This document shows positions 1 to 12,688 of a DNA stretch of 64,000 bases, piece after piece. The notes beneath the pieces were generated by a model that saw only the letters and a list, made by a program, of their open reading frames with translations, ran no database searches and was not told where the DNA came from. The translations under genes and the position numbers were made by a program. Each line of letters opens with the position of its first letter. Position 1 is the first letter of the stretch. The stretch comes from Bolinopsis microptera. Taxonomy: Eukaryota; Ctenophora; Tentaculata; Lobata; Bolinopsidae. The stretch spans positions 11,439,578-11,503,577 of the forward strand of contig NC_087073.1 in NCBI RefSeq assembly GCF_026151205.1. The letters are read 5' to 3'.

Positions 1-165
1 AAAATGGTAGAAAATTTGTAAAAATAAAGCCCTTTGTAATATATAACACGGTCAACTAAAAATGGCATATCATAAATTGAATGATAATTAATCACTCTAC
101 ACTCGACTGTCATGTGACTTTTTTAACACGTTCTCATGGTGGCCCTGATATGAATGACTATTCGA

Positions 166-246
166 AACCCTAACCCTCTAATCTGATCCCAGCCCTAACC
201 CTAACCCAATCCCTAATTGAAGCATATGCTGAAACCCTAACCCTAA
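166..246. repeat. Degenerate CCCTAA telomere-like repeats (left)
   Basis: Several CCCTAA units in short clusters separated by non-repeat DNA. The mirror copy is at 56797-56879 in the other arm. Units are few and degenerate with unique sequence on both sides, so this is interstitial and not a chromosome end. The adjoining 247-420 resembles the flank of the right-arm MITE at 54856-55229, suggesting that both belong to one transposon family carrying these units. Confidence 0.7.
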
Positions 247-802
247 GGAGAAATTGGACCAACTTCCTTTTATGGTAATATCACGTTATCGAGACAGTTT
301 TCACTGATATCTCGCCAGGGGAGCATTTTCACCCTATGTCATCGGGTTATTTCGGAATCAGCGTCCGAAAATACATCTATTCAGGTTGGTTTCAACTGTC
401 GGGGGACCTTTTAGAAAAATCTCGAAGATCGAGTCTATATACTAAAGTTATTTAGCACGCTCGTCATAATAAATAATTAATTCACTTCACAACAATGAGC
501 AGTTCAGGCCCTCGTCCATCAAACACTCCTCAACCTTTTATGATCTCAGGATGTTGTTTTTAGTAAACTGACACAACAAAACAACATATAATATAAGCAT
601 GCCATGATTAGATATGAAACACATCTAAAACTCGAAAGTCGTTTTAATTAGTGGAATGTTGCTTTAACCCTCGCTTTTTAAATGTTATTATACAATCAAT
701 AATACGGTTTGTGTATATTTGAGAAAATATGAGCGGCATAGGTATTTATTTAGATGTGTGTAATTTGAAGGAAACATGTACAATGCAAATATAAAATACA
801 AT

Positions 803-2810
803 TATTATATTATAAAACAGGATCTTACCGACAAAAATGATTCTTAAAAATACCTTAATGCGGTAAACTGTACCCTTGAAAAAGATTTTCCCAACATCTG
901 TTGCATGCAGCTATATCTCTAATTTCGTTCAATTCATGCAAGTTGTCCATTTGCAAATTTCTACTACTTAAATCACTTCTTAAAACCGATAACAAGTTCA
1001 TTCTAGGTCTCCCCAATCTACCAATGAATAAATTGTCTGATTCAATAGCAAAAGAGAGAGCCGTTTGGGCTGGGGTGTTCTCCATACTCCTGAGAATGTG
1101 TCCAAACATCTTCCACCGCTGGTGTTCAATACGCTTGGATAACTTTTCAACTTTGCACCTTTCATACAATGCTTTGTTGCTTATCATACCTTTAGGCCAT
1201 TTGATGTTTAAAATGGACCTGAGGTGTCTACGATGGAGTGTGTCCATTTTTTCCATTGTTGCTTTCTTAGGACTCCAACTATTTGAGTTGTAAATCAATA
1301 CAGATACAACTTGAGCATCGTATAACCTCAGCTTTCTTTCAAGGGAAATTTTCTTACCGGACAACCATACTTTTCCAAAGTTCTTAAAAGCAATCTCAGC
1401 TAGGATTCTCTTTCTTTGAATGTCCTTCTCAGTACAGAGTAAGGAACCTAGTGACTTGTTACTTCGCCATGGTTCGTTATTAGCTAATGGCTGACCGTTT
1501 GTGTCTTTATCAGATTTTTTCGCCAGGTAGAAGGTACTGAATTCAGTTTTACTTTCATTTACTTTGTCAGGCTGTTGTTGAGCACAAAGAGATGTGAGAC
1601 CATAACTGTTGATGATTCTGAAATTCTTATTACTACCACCCTTGAGAGGAAAACAAAAATCAATATACCCAACTCTATCAGAGATCTGTTTGAAAGTTGT
1701 GATGAAAGGTTGCAGTTTAGGGCTAATAACAAATCCAATACCCCCATGACATTGTTCTTTCTAATCAAAAATTAACAGTCTGTAGTTGTTGTGAAGTATG
1801 ATATCCACCTGATTAATGCACTTAGTTTCTTGTAGTCCCACAATGTCCATACCGTACCTTTTGCAGTCATTACCCAGTAACTCCCTCTTTAAAAGTCGTT
1901 CAGACCGAGTTTTATCATTAACCGCAGTGTCTGGACTACCCAAGCCCCTAACATTCTAAGAACAAACAGCGAAAACAAATAGCACAGCACACAGTGTTGA
2001 TCCCATCTTGATTTTGGGCGTAGACTCTCCAGCCATAGCTGTATGTGGGTCGTCACTCCTACATTCTACCTAAAAGAGAATAGAATAGAGTAAAACAAAG
2101 TATTTTAGTAAAACAAAGTATTTTATTTATTAGCAGTGCAATCAATTCATATGATATAATTATAAGAATATAATAGTATGTCACACCTATTTAACTGTTA
2201 CGTTTGAGTAGTCGTGCCTTGGCTAAATCTAACTAGGACCAGTGGTGTCGATTAACATTTAATAGGTGAGTCTAAGTGACACAAATGGAAAATTTTAAGA
2301 AAAGACGGATCAAAACACAGATCCAAGGACAAGGAGACCCCACTGCAGGACCATACATGCTATTGGCTTGTGCATGGCCCAAAAAGGTTCCAGTTGTCCA
2401 GGAAACTGTACGTACTGGTCAACTAGTTTTGAATTTAGACTAGGCTTGATTTGTTCTGGGGTTTCTAGAGGTAAGATTTGATGGTGCCAGGTTTGTTCAG
2501 GCGGACATGGAAATTATGCGATGAATATATAGGTATATAAAAATCATATCAATATAAAAATAGATCCAAAAATAGATCCAAAGATTCACACGGCAGTCAG
2601 GGAACTTCCAGACAGGATGCTTTTGAAACAGGTATAATTAGCGCTTTTGTAATTAATTGTATGCAAGGGATGGGAATTGGGATGCTGATCAACTAAGCTG
2701 GTTCAATGCCCCAGCTATTTAGGGGGAGCCACTCAATTTCACGCCCAGGTGTTGTCAATTGCTGGGTTTCGAGAGAATAGAATAGAGAATATTAGAATAT
2801 AAAATACAAT
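803..2810 (-). mobile_element. Internally deleted LINE insertion (left arm only)
   Basis: The right arm has an uninterrupted site near 56250-56270. Here about 2 kb is inserted and flanked by a perfect 15-bp duplication AATATAAAATACAAT at 788-802 and 2796-2810. The minus strand encodes the start of an endonuclease domain and the tail of a reverse-transcriptase ORF, with the rest missing. A long, variable target duplication fits a non-LTR retrotransposon. The half at 1990-2790 shows no coding sequence that I recognise. Confidence 0.8.
855..1943 (-). pseudogene. LINE endonuclease/RT tail, internally deleted
   Basis: Read on the minus strand, the 1943-1761 piece contains an endonuclease-like stretch (GMDIVGLQETKC). 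After a frame change, 1735-855 is open for about 290 codons. It runs through GGIGFVISPK and RIINSYGL, then jumps to NESKTEF, LGSLL and a tail with RRHLRSILNIKWP and WKMFGHILR. In intact elements the first blocks belong to the endonuclease and the last lie just after the RT catalytic YADD block, so the RT core has been lost by deletion. It is a dead fragment. The exact clade (RTE, CR1 or similar) is not resolved. Confidence 0.75.
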
Positions 2811-3540
2811 GCAAATAAAAAATAAAAATGATAAAACTTGAGCTAAAACGACACATTGCATACATGCACAGTAAATAAATCGAACAAGTAAAACAAAATT
2901 TAAAGTAAAACAAAATTTAAATTTTATTGCCATAACAATGAACAATTATATCATAATAAATATACGTAGACATCCGATAATAAACTTGTTACATCCAGTA
3001 CAACCCAAGATGTCAGTAGACTAACAAAATTTTTTTTAAAAGCTAGCATGTTCATAGTTTTTCTAACGAGCATACTTAGGCTGCACGGAAATAGCTTTAA
3101 TTCTACGTCATATTAAAAACTTTACATCATTTTTGCATTGAAAATAATGTTAACTTTAAATGGATCACTATGCAATGAAACACACCAGTTGTTACAAGTA
3201 ATTATCAAACCCCACAGACAACAGGTTTGTGGCACATACTGAAATTAAATATAACACAATTAGAATATATTATATCGACTATCATAAATATATTAACCAA
3301 ATATATAGCAATTCACAATCTCCTTTTCTTTCTTAAAAAGGCTTTGAAAGATTTATAATATTAACTATAAAATAAAGGTGTCACAAGAAAGACTATAATC
3401 TTTCCAAATATAACTTCTCTCTTCATGAATACATGCACAACATGTAATAGAAAATCGTTCTAAACGAACACATTAAATAAATCATAAATACCAATATATT
3501 CACTAATTTTAACTTCTTTAAGTTTCACATTATTAAGATT
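2811..3540. other. Arm sequence with no recognised feature
   Basis: AT-rich sequence shared with the right arm (about 55535-56250, inverted). I see no coding exon, RNA gene or repeat that I can name. Confidence 0.5.
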
Positions 3541-3615
3541 ATTAAAGTCTTACATATATATATGTAAGCCTCTTGATTATATATACAATATCAAAAACTT
3601 TGATTACAATGTTTA

Positions 3616-3905
3616 TTATTGGAATACAATTCTAAACAGTTCATTGTCAAATTCTCCTGACGACAATACCTCCCGGAGCAGTGAAGTTGGAGCTCCAGCT
3701 TTGGCCAAACGGCAAACAAACTGCAAGCTGTTTCTTAACGGGTGATACTCGTAAAATATCTGTTCCATATATTGGACCGTCGACGAGTCCAACTCGGCGC
3801 GCGTCCTGGTACTGGTAGGTTGTAAACCTACAAGCTGTTTCTTGCCATCAAGTTTTCCAAATAACATGATCTCGATCTCACTCAGCTGAGCTTGCAAATG
3901 GACAT
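3616..3905 (-). pseudogene. Short ORF of unknown, probably retroelement, origin
   Basis: About 94 codons open on the minus strand, beginning MQAQLSEIEIMLFGKLDG. Only the first 18 or so residues have a counterpart in the right arm near 54790-54850. There the reading continues, around a MITE insertion, into a piece resembling a copia-type RNase H. The remaining left-arm sequence is unrelated to that and I do not recognise it. Probably a rearranged transposon remnant. Confidence 0.3.
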
Positions 3906-3937
3906 GCAGTAAATAAAATTACATTTTACATTATATT

Positions 3938-4005
3938 CTACGGTCCTCTAGCTCTGATTGGCTAATTAGCCAATCAGAGCTACATAAAAGGACCGTAGAA
4001 TATAA
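3938..4005. repeat. Short palindromic element
   Basis: TACGGTCC followed by an inverted repeat built on AGCTCTGATTGGCTAATTAG, then GGACCGTA. It can fold into a hairpin. Also present in the right arm near 54695-54770, so it predates the arm duplication. Confidence 0.55.
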
Positions 4006-4104
4006 TGTAGAATAAAATAATTTAAATATTATTTTAACCATAAACCAGAGCGAGCGTTTATCGTAATTATTAAATAAAATGACGATGAGAATCACAACGT
4101 GAGA

Positions 4105-4620
4105 CAGCATTGTATCACGTCGTAACCCCCACGGTCGTTTCACTATCGTTCGCGTTCTTACGATACACTATACAGGGGAGCCGCGCACTCGTGCGCGGCG
4201 GGTCATACAGCGTATGACAAAGACAAAAAACGTGGTAAATCACTTATTACGCTTTATTTTTATAATATTCTTCTTTATGTTTTTCTTTATCATTTATGTT
4301 TATAAACTATCAAAATTCGCGCCAAGTTACGTTCGTCGACGGTCTATTGAAATATATTTCGAATAATATTTGGAACAAATACTTCACGAGTTTCTTTACT
4401 GGGCCGCGCTCAGCCTGTCATTCCGCCAAATCTTTATTCGTTAATGAACATAATAGCCTGGGGTCCTCAGGTAAGAGTTTCTCTAACCAAAGCCCTCTCG
4501 CTTGCAGTAGCGCGCAACCGCCGTATTCTACTTGTGAAACAAGCGCGTCACGCAGTACGTAAAGACACATGGCTATGTGAACTTCACGAGTACCACCCGT
4601 TATATAATAGGATTCTTTTT
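4105..4620. mobile_element. MITE-like remnant with GC-rich hairpins
   Basis: Contains a hairpin-rich block around GCCGCGCACTCGTGCGCGGC and GTCATACAGCGTATGAC. The right-arm version at about 54106-54585 keeps both ends, with inverted CCCCCACGGTCG/CGACCGTGGGGG termini; this copy has lost most of one end. No protein that I recognise is encoded. Confidence 0.5.
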
Positions 4621-4849
4621 TAAAAGACGGCCCCGACAGTTAAAACTAATTTCAATCGATTTTGACCATTGTTAATAGTCTGGCCTGGATCGGGCCATAA
4701 TATTTCGAGAAGAAAGCGGCGCGCGCTACTTCGAAGAAATTTAAATTTATTTATTATTTGCCACATATTATCAACAAGTTTTAAAATCGCATGAAGTTAA
4801 GTTTAAAACTGATACCCTGATTACTGATAAAGTCTAAAACTGATACCTT

Positions 4850-6480
4850 GGTAAAATCATATGAATTTTGCCTGTAAAAGTTGATTATATCTTGATGTCA
4901 ATTAACATCGTAAGCTTTTGAAATTAGAATTAATTAAATGAGTCATAATACTTCACACAATATTTACACACAATATGATAATACTAATACAGGAAGTCTT
5001 TCTTGGATTCGACATTGAACTTTTCTCGGTCCCTGCACTGGAAAGTGGAACTGATCCTTTAAAGAAGTCAGCAGGTTCTGATTTAGGTACCCTGGTTTTC
5101 GGATCGCCATGTCTTCACAAGCAAGGTGTCTAATCTTCGTTGCCAAAAGGAATTTGTTGCCAGAGGAATATTTTCGTCAAGATAGGATTTAAATCAGGTC
5201 CTTATAATTTCTTTATGACTTGTCAGCTATAGGATAAGCATTGATGAGGTCCAATAATTCCTTCATAGCTCGTCACTGACAGGATCATTATCAACGATAT
5301 CCAATTATTCCTTCATAGCTCGTCACCAGTCACTGACAGGGTCACCGATCACTATTAATAAGGTCTGATGATTTCTTCGTGACTAACGAGGTACAGTAAT
5401 CTTTTACTGATACGTCAAGCCAAGTTAAGTGAATAACTATAAATATCCAAGCATTAGCTAACAAAATAGCATCTGGTTCTTATTCCTTTACCAAGTTATC
5501 TTTTCTGTAAACTGATCTTCTTAAAGCTGAAGGACTGATTCCCTCTCCAGTCTCCAAGATGGAGAATATTTGTTAAATTCTTGTAGTATTTATGAAGAGG
5601 TGACATTCTCCACGGTATGCTTGCGTTCTTCTGTATGCCATAGCTGCCATATTCCCAATACTCGAACAGCTCGTTCTCGACAGTGACAACAGCAGTATAC
5701 AAATTCACAAACTGCTCATTCATAAACATCAGTCTCCGGAATGCGACTTCATTTTAAGAGAGCTTGGAAAAGGGCAAATTCCGGGCCCAGTAATGTTTGT
5801 TTTCACTAGCATTGTAATGCAAGAAATTTTGCAACACAATGCAACCAACGAAGTTGTTCTTACCTCTCACAGTTCCAGGGTGTGAAGACGTGGAATCCAA
5901 GAAAGGTTTTCTGTATTTTTTCATATTGCGTGTAATATAAATATTGTGTGTTAAGTATTATGATTCATTTAATTAATTTTAATTTCAAAAGCTTACGATG
6001 TTAATTGACATCAAGATATCAACTTTTACAGGCAAAATTCATATGATTGTCGTTTTAAGGATGAAATAATGTGTCTAGAGCTCTGAATCTGTGCTACTCT
6101 AATATAAATGGTAGGAAAAGGTTAACTTTAGTTGAAGTCTCATGTCTCTACGACCTTTACTGAGCAATGGTTGAGACGCGACCGCGCCTTAAAATGGAGG
6201 CGCAGAGACATGTTGATGCTAAGGTCGTAGAGACATGAGACCTTGAATAAAGTTAACCTTTTTATCACATTTATATTACACTCCATTACTTTCGGGACCC
6301 TATCTAGACGTTTAAAGGTCAAAAACGGCAATTTTAAGAATTTTACCTGTATAAGGGCCTCGAAAAATATAAGGGCGTGGCCCGTTGGTCTAGATTCCGA
6401 TAGAGTTGAGCCACAAAATTTTTCAATGCAGTTTTTTAGCCAAGGCATCAACTAATAAGATTGGACCCAGAGCGATTGGA
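4850..6480. mobile_element. Foldback element with long inverted repeats
   Basis: About 120 bp near 4853-4975 recurs inverted near 5920-6045 (shared block ATGAATTTTGCCTGTAAAAG). An adjacent hairpin at about 6130-6260 is built on TCATGTCTCTACGACCTT and its complement. The interior (4980-5900) encodes nothing recognised. The same design and related sequence recur at 32542-34765, so this is a family. It lies where the two arms differ strongly, so its empty site is not clean. Confidence 0.6.
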
Positions 6481-7067
6481 TCAACTTCGGTTTTTATGAA
6501 CCAACATACTATTCAGTATACATCCCGTGTAATGTTTAATCTATACAGTATACATCCCGTGTAACTCCTTCAATTCGGTGCCAGAGAAACCCGGTGATCA
6601 GCAGTCAGATCAAGCATCGAGGCGGTGTTTTAACACATAAACTATTGTATCCGATTGTATGTTACAGTAACAATTAACGTAAATCGTAAATCGCTGGCTG
6701 TGGTGACAGATAACAGGTACAAATGTAATACTAAGCAGCGCGGCATTAACTTTCGGCAATGACAAGTTATTACTGTGAAAAAACGCAATTCAATCAACAT
6801 TCAAACGAAATCACATTGTAATATCGTCAATGTGAAATGTAAAAGTGCACACCCCATTTGCCTTGTCAACCTATATCTACATAAGTTAGCATTAGGCTTT
6901 GAATATTATATTGGATTGTTTTTATTCCAGTTTTGTTATAAATATATATTATCCAGCATAAAATTAAATCGCAATTTTTTTTAATTGAGTTTCTCTTCAT
7001 AACCCACGATATAATAGTTATGCACCTCATGATTAAATTGTTATCGGTTCTTGTCATTTTAGTTATT
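6481..7067. other. Upstream region of left ATPase gene
   Basis: Probable 5' region of the ATPase gene beginning at 7068. Arm homology runs from the gene out to about 6690. No promoter motif can be assigned. Confidence 0.3.
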
Positions 7068-8013
7068 ATGGGCAGAGGAGAATATTACAAGAACAGATAT
7101 GGTAGAGGAAGCCGAGGGGGACGTGGTCAACGATCTAACAACTCACATCATTGCAGGTTTTGTTTTTATCATGATTCTGACAGAAAATTTATCTGATTTT
7201 GTGTCATTTGATTGGAACCAGTGTAATGTGTATACAAAAAAATCTTATGTTAGTATGTCACGGTTTGAGTGTGCTTCGAAACTAAAATATAATAATTTCC
7301 GATAAGCAGTTTCTGACAGTTTCTGACATTTTCACTAACTTCACCCCAATCTTATCCCAAGGGATGAATGTGGAGATGACAAAGATAATCATGCTCATCC
7401 TAACAAAAGAGAAAACAAATTCTCTAACAGACAAGAGTTAAAAAACATACTGTTGGATTTGGATAGAAAACCCTACAACTTTTACAAGGATCTCTACGGT
7501 AATTAAAGATAACTATTAAAGATTATTTTATGACTTGAGCTTCTTTCTCCAGGTTACTTGAGCTCTTGTTAGAATCAATATAGATATGTATCACCAAAAC
7601 ATTATCATCCAAGGAGGCATAATAACAATAACATATTATTTTCAGGGTTTACCTTTGATTTTGAAAGGATCTTCAGTCTTAAGTTCGATCATGTGCAAGG
7701 AGATCCATACGCCTCTCCCTCTAGAATATGTGTCACTCTTCCCCTCCAAAATGTAAGATGTAAGACATGGCCCATTCTCAATTTTTCAGTTTATCCACCC
7801 ATTTATGATTAAGCTCTTAAATCAAGTGGCAGGTTTGTGTAATTATAATGCAGGTATATAATATATATATCTAGTGTAATATTTGCACAATATTTCAGAG
7901 TAGGTTCCCAGATTGGTCATGGTCAAACAGTACTCGCACAGTTGCCCTTGCTGACTACATTTGTCGCAGGACTGTCGGTGCTATATCTGATCAGAAGGCT
8001 GACTACAAGGCAC

Positions 8014-8378
8014 GTAAGTGACACTATAAATTATAGTCACTATAATACTGGTTTGTTTTTGTCTCCTGTAAACAGAATTCACAAGTTATGAATAACTGCA
8101 ACTGGTATTTCTCATCTTTAAATTTTGTTTACTTTACAGTTTACTTACTTTGCAAGGCTATCATGAGCAGTAATTTAGGGTCATGACTCATGATTATATC
8201 ATTCTAACAGCTATCTGAAATGATTGATTTTGCTGAATAAATCAAAATTTTACATTTTTAATTAAAATAATTCTGTCTAGGCATCGACTACTGATAAGTG
8301 AAAATATACATTATACATACTTCTAATAATCGAATCTAAAAAGTTGCTGCAGTAAGATTTAAGCTCAGTTCTATTTTA
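8014..8378. other. Intron sequence between ATPase exon 4 and MFS gene
   Basis: Starts with a GTAAGT donor. No further feature seen. Mirrored in the right arm at 46962-47326. Confidence 0.4.
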
Positions 8379-9833
8379 TCAAGTGAGTTCTACACCAACA
8401 GTTTCTCTCTTGAGTCCCATTAAACAAAACACAAACAAGAGATTTGTGGCCTGTATGGCAACAAATACCAGTCTCACACCCTCATTAAACAAGAACTCTG
8501 AACACAGGATACCTATTATCCCCCCAGTTCTGTTCGCTGTAACTAAAACACTTATCATAAACGATCTGATAACAGTTGGTGAATATTCAGCGATCAAAAT
8601 AGGAGACAACAATGCTGCTGCAGCTATAGCCATGCGCTGTAACAGGAGGAACCAGAACAACCAGGACCTATTAACACAGAAATATAGTGTCGTTGGGAGC
8701 AGAACTGCCAACAAGCCCACTCCAATTGCTGGTTTTATTCTCCCAAACTTTTCAATGGCAAGAAGCATGAGGATAACACCCAGGGGCTCTGATAAGCTGA
8801 CTATACTAATATCAAACAGTGTAGCATTGTCAAATAAACATGTTCTTTCAGCTGGAACAAGTGCTCCAGTGCAATACCCCTCATTTAAAACTCTGGGCAT
8901 CGTGTAGGTACTTATATAATATGAGAACACGCTTGTCAAGCCTGAGAGTAAAAGTAACACGGAGTTGGAAATGTTTTCAGTTTGCTGGAGCAATCTGTAG
9001 ACCATGCTGCAGCTAATGTTTAAATCGTGCACTTCCACTGGTGGAGCTCTCTTCAGTCTGAATTTCACATCCCCTTTACCATTCATCTTGTAAATTTTCC
9101 TAATAGTAATCTCAGCCTCAGTCACGTTACCCCTGTAATACTGGAACCTTGCTGACTCCCTGATCACAGCAAAAAACACTATGCACGGAGAGAAGGCAAG
9201 AGAAGTGGAAATTACCAGACCTCTCCACCCAAAGTCATTCAGAATCAAGTAAGCCATACATCCAGTAACTGAAGCTCCTATACCCCAAGGTAAGGAGAGG
9301 CCAGAGAAAGCAAGAGCACGGAATTTATTGGGTGTAACCTCTCCACTCAGAGTGACAGTTGGCCCGGTGCCCAGACCAACAAACACTCCTGTTATCAAGC
9401 GAAGGACTATAAACTGCCAGTAGTTCTGCACGAAGGCGCACAATATCGCCGCTGCTGTGACTCCGACAGCTGAGATCAGAGATATGCGTTTTCTCCCGAA
9501 TCTGTCTCCAAATGTGGAGGTTACCAGTGGTGTTATCAGCATGGTGATCATAGTGCTGATCTGGAGACCTGATAGAGCGGCAGAGGAGAGGTTCCATTCA
9601 CACCTCAGTATTGGTCCTATTATTGTGAGGAGGACTATCTCTGCACCCTCCAGCGCACAGAAGAAGAATGTTCCAATTGTGTAGAGTAAAGTGCCCCACC
9701 CACATGTTGAGCCGTCCATTGCTTCATTTATATCTAGCTCAATTTCTTCAGCCTCTTTATCAAAATCTTCTCTTAACTTTCTCTTCTCATCTTGCAAGAT
9801 CTTGGTTCTCTGATCTTGGTTCTCTGAACTCAT
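8379..9833 (-). CDS. MFS transporter, SLC22/SVOP-like (left copy)
   Basis: Uninterrupted 484-codon gene with about twelve hydrophobic segments, predicted to be a membrane transporter of the Major Facilitator Superfamily. The N-terminal 40 residues are charged and cytosolic. MFS motif A appears as GDRFGRKR (109-116), the sugar/SLC22-type linker as RESARF (225-230), and the second half has the SLC22-like EYSPTVIRSF. Substrate unknown; SLC22 organic-ion carriers and SV2/SVOP vesicle proteins are the closest families I can suggest. It lies antisense in the ATPase intron between exons 4 and 5. It differs from the right copy at about nine residues, including GIGASVTGC against GTGASVTGG. The ATG is the first in-frame one, and related copies share it. 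Confidence 0.9.
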   Translation of the reverse strand: MSSENQDQRTKILQDEKRKLREDFDKEAEEIELDINEAMDGSTCGWGTLLYTIGTFFFCALEGAEIVLLTIIGPILRCEWNLSSAALSGLQISTMITMLITPLVTSTFGDRFGRKRISLISAVGVTAAAILCAFVQNYWQFIVLRLITGVFVGLGTGPTVTLSGEVTPNKFRALAFSGLSLPWGIGASVTGCMAYLILNDFGWRGLVISTSLAFSPCIVFFAVIRESARFQYYRGNVTEAEITIRKIYKMNGKGDVKFRLKRAPPVEVHDLNISCSMVYRLLQQTENISNSVLLLLSGLTSVFSYYISTYTMPRVLNEGYCTGALVPAERTCLFDNATLFDISIVSLSEPLGVILMLLAIEKFGRIKPAIGVGLLAVLLPTTLYFCVNRSWLFWFLLLQRMAIAAAALLSPILIAEYSPTVIRSFMISVLVTANRTGGIIGILCSEFLFNEGVRLVFVAIQATNLLFVFCLMGLKRETVGVELT

Positions 9834-10264
9834 CCTGGTTAAGATAGGGAGTGGTGTAATTCAACTAGACTCAACTTTAACAAATTTTATGGGCTGGTAA
9901 AGATTAATCTACCGGATTAACAATTATCTATCTTATTGGTAAAATTTGAACGGTAAAGATGTTAGAGGTAAAAGGCACTATTGAGCCACCAGGGCGAACA
10001 AATTTGTGAGTAATTATTAAAATAAGAAGCTGCAGCTATTTTTTACAACAAAGGCATAACAAACACTGGGAAAGACTAGCTCTAATGCGGTATGCATCAT
10101 TTGAAGAATGAGTCTTGAGAACAATAGTATGTTGTATTATCAAACAAACAATGTACATTCATACTTAGTTCTTCTCAAAATTCACATTAGTTCTTCTCAA
10201 AAATGTACACTGCTGATGGTACCAATTGGTCTGTTAGTCATTGTCAAGGTTGATCTATCATTTC

Positions 10265-10440
10265 ACACTAGACTAAACTAAGATTAAACTAAGACTAAGT
10301 TTACAGGACTAAACTAAGACTGGACTAAACTAAGACTAAACTAAGACTAAGTTAAGAGTTAATACTAAACTAAGAGTTAAGGCCCAACTAAGACTAAACT
10401 AAGAGTTAAGACTAAACTAAGAATCAACTAAAACTGAACA
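10265..10440. repeat. Minisatellite, CTAAGACTAAA units
   Basis: Imperfect tandem copies of ACTAAACTAAGACTAA-like sequence within an ATPase intron. The inverted counterpart is at 44870-45075 with a different unit arrangement, as expected for independent repeat-length change. Confidence 0.75.
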
Positions 10441-10685
10441 ATTGCAGGTGGTTCGTGGCATGACGGCAAGGGTGGAGAGCTGAGGATAGAACACCCCTCT
10501 CAAAACATATTATTACGAACATCAGTCGAGGTTACTACTCACCAAACAATGCACAATTTATTATTTTGCGTTATTTAATTTACGATCTAACAGTTCTCTT
10601 GATCTAACGAAATTAATAATACAATTGTGAACTAAGCGCCACAGTTCTTATAAATCGACTATAATGTAGCTTTAGAAATGTTTAA

Positions 10686-12688
10686 AGGACCAGTTAACTG
10701 AAAAAAAAGTTATCCTCATATTTTGACAGATTGTGACAAATAGCAAACTAAGCAACGAGTCGAAATTCCTAAATCTCTAACTGCTCTCTAACGCGTGTAA
10801 TTAGCGTTTGTATTATTTTGGCGATGACGTCATAAAGTCCCTTGCGCGCACAGAGTAGCTCGTGAGACTGTATTTTACAGGTAGAAAATGGACATAATAC
10901 AATGTTTCTCCCCCAAATAACTCGAAAAGTAAGTATTTTAGGGTACATGTTGCTTCATAAGTTGTATATAAACATGGCCATTCTGCACAATTTGCACTCA
11001 TTCAAAAATCTGTAGGGCTTTCATAGCCCAATTTACGAGATGCCCATATTTTAGCATGATTTCTGGAACCGAAAATCAGTTTTTCGCCAATAACTGAAAA
11101 AGTAAGCACTTTAAGGCATATGTTTGTTCGTAAGTCATATATGAATATGCTAATTGCGGTTCTTTTGCACCCTGTCTAAAGACTCTATCACGATCCTATC
11201 GAAAATGGGCTCAGCACCACGCCCAAAATGGTTTTTGGCAAATTTCTCGAAAAGTAAGGATTTTAGGCCATGTGTTGCTCAGTAACTCCTATATAAACAT
11301 GCATATGCCGCTTGGTTTAAGCCTATTTAGAAGTCTCTACGACCTTCAGAAGCAAGGGGTCGGTTACGTTGTTGGGTCAATATGGGCGTGGCCCTCCCGG
11401 GTTTTCTCCACGGTCAAAAAATGTCTCCAAACGAAAATCGTTTATTCATACTTTCAGGAAGGTCTGTGCAAAGTTTCGTGAGTATTTGAACATTTGCAGG
11501 TTCATTTCCATAAATGTCCATAAATGACTGGACTACACAACTTTAGAGTTAACTTTAGAGAAACTCTTAAGTCATTTATCTCAAATTAAGCTGTTAGTGT
11601 CCATGATCAACCTGTGGCGACAATGTTTAACGTGAAATGTAAAAATCAGGAGTAATATAAAAAGTGTATTTTTAGATTAAAGTGCTAGCTCATAGTTTTA
11701 GAATTGTATAGATTAACGTTGGTCGTTTAGCCATCTAACAATCGATCGTGCCGTAATATATGGCCAGAGAATAATAGGGTCTTGGAAATTCTATAGTTGT
11801 TCAGTGGGTCGATTGACTGAACACGTTTGCACTTGGTATTTAAACTTACCAGTAGTTTATTTATGTTATGTACCGATGATAATGCAATTAGGATAACAAC
11901 TAGGTAAGCCGTAAGTCTAATTCAAAACGCACCGCACACCGTACACACCAATCAGTATTACTATTTGGTAGACCGGGTATTTTGGCGGGAATTCTGTTCC
12001 CACGGCACTGTTCTGATAGAAGCTACTTCTACTAATAATCCCAGAGGAACGGCCGTAAAGTAGCAAGACTTCTTGTCTCCTGTACTGGCTGACACATGTG
12101 GATTAAAGTTAGAAATTCCGCTATGATATAAATATAATTGCTCTCGGAATTGAACAAACTCCTACTTATCTAGATCCTTTCTAAATTCGTTAGAGTTTCA
12201 TGGACTGGGGAAAAATAATCGGTACAGTCTCCCTGCTTGTGTAATTAAGCAATGAAAACAATCCAAAATTATCACATTATATGACATAAGTTGTAATAGC
12301 AGAAACTTTCTAACCGTACATTCACCCGCCACTGTTCAAGAAATTATGTCACTGTTTAAAATCTTGACGTGAGCACTGTACATACAATCAGCTATTCCTT
12401 TAGTTAGGATGATAGCCAAAACTATAAGGATTTTGGAGAACTAGGGTAATAGTCATAATTATAAAATTTGAGTGAGTTACACGTGTTTTATTGACGATGA
12501 TAAACATTTGCAATGTATTACGCTATGCAAGCGCGCACTGAGGGACTTTATGACGTCACGACGCCACAGCTTATTATTGCAATAACTCGCGTTACACGTA
12601 CGCTAGAGAATTGGTTCTTTCGGCGATACGATTCTTTACCAGTTTGTCACAGCTGATTTAAATCTTAGCCAAATTGGAGACTGGTCCT
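10686..12688. mobile_element. Non-autonomous TTAA-target DNA transposon, copy 1
   Basis: A 2003-bp insertion absent from the right arm, whose empty site is a single TTAA near 44625. Target TTAA is at 10682-10685 and 12689-12692; ends are AGGACCAG and CTGGTCCT. A TTAA target suggests the piggyBac or Kolobok superfamily. No transposase is encoded. The interior has repeated lines of CGAAAAGTAAG-like sequence. A second copy in opposite orientation lies at 16120-18167. Confidence 0.85.

Noticed and set aside
166-246. A chromosome end or subtelomere
   Set aside because: Units are few, degenerate and embedded in unique sequence, and the mirrored copies lie 55 kb away within the window.
8383-8907. 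174-codon ORF antisense to the MFS gene (and 46433-46957)
   Set aside because: Shadow of the transporter codons; no start context or family.
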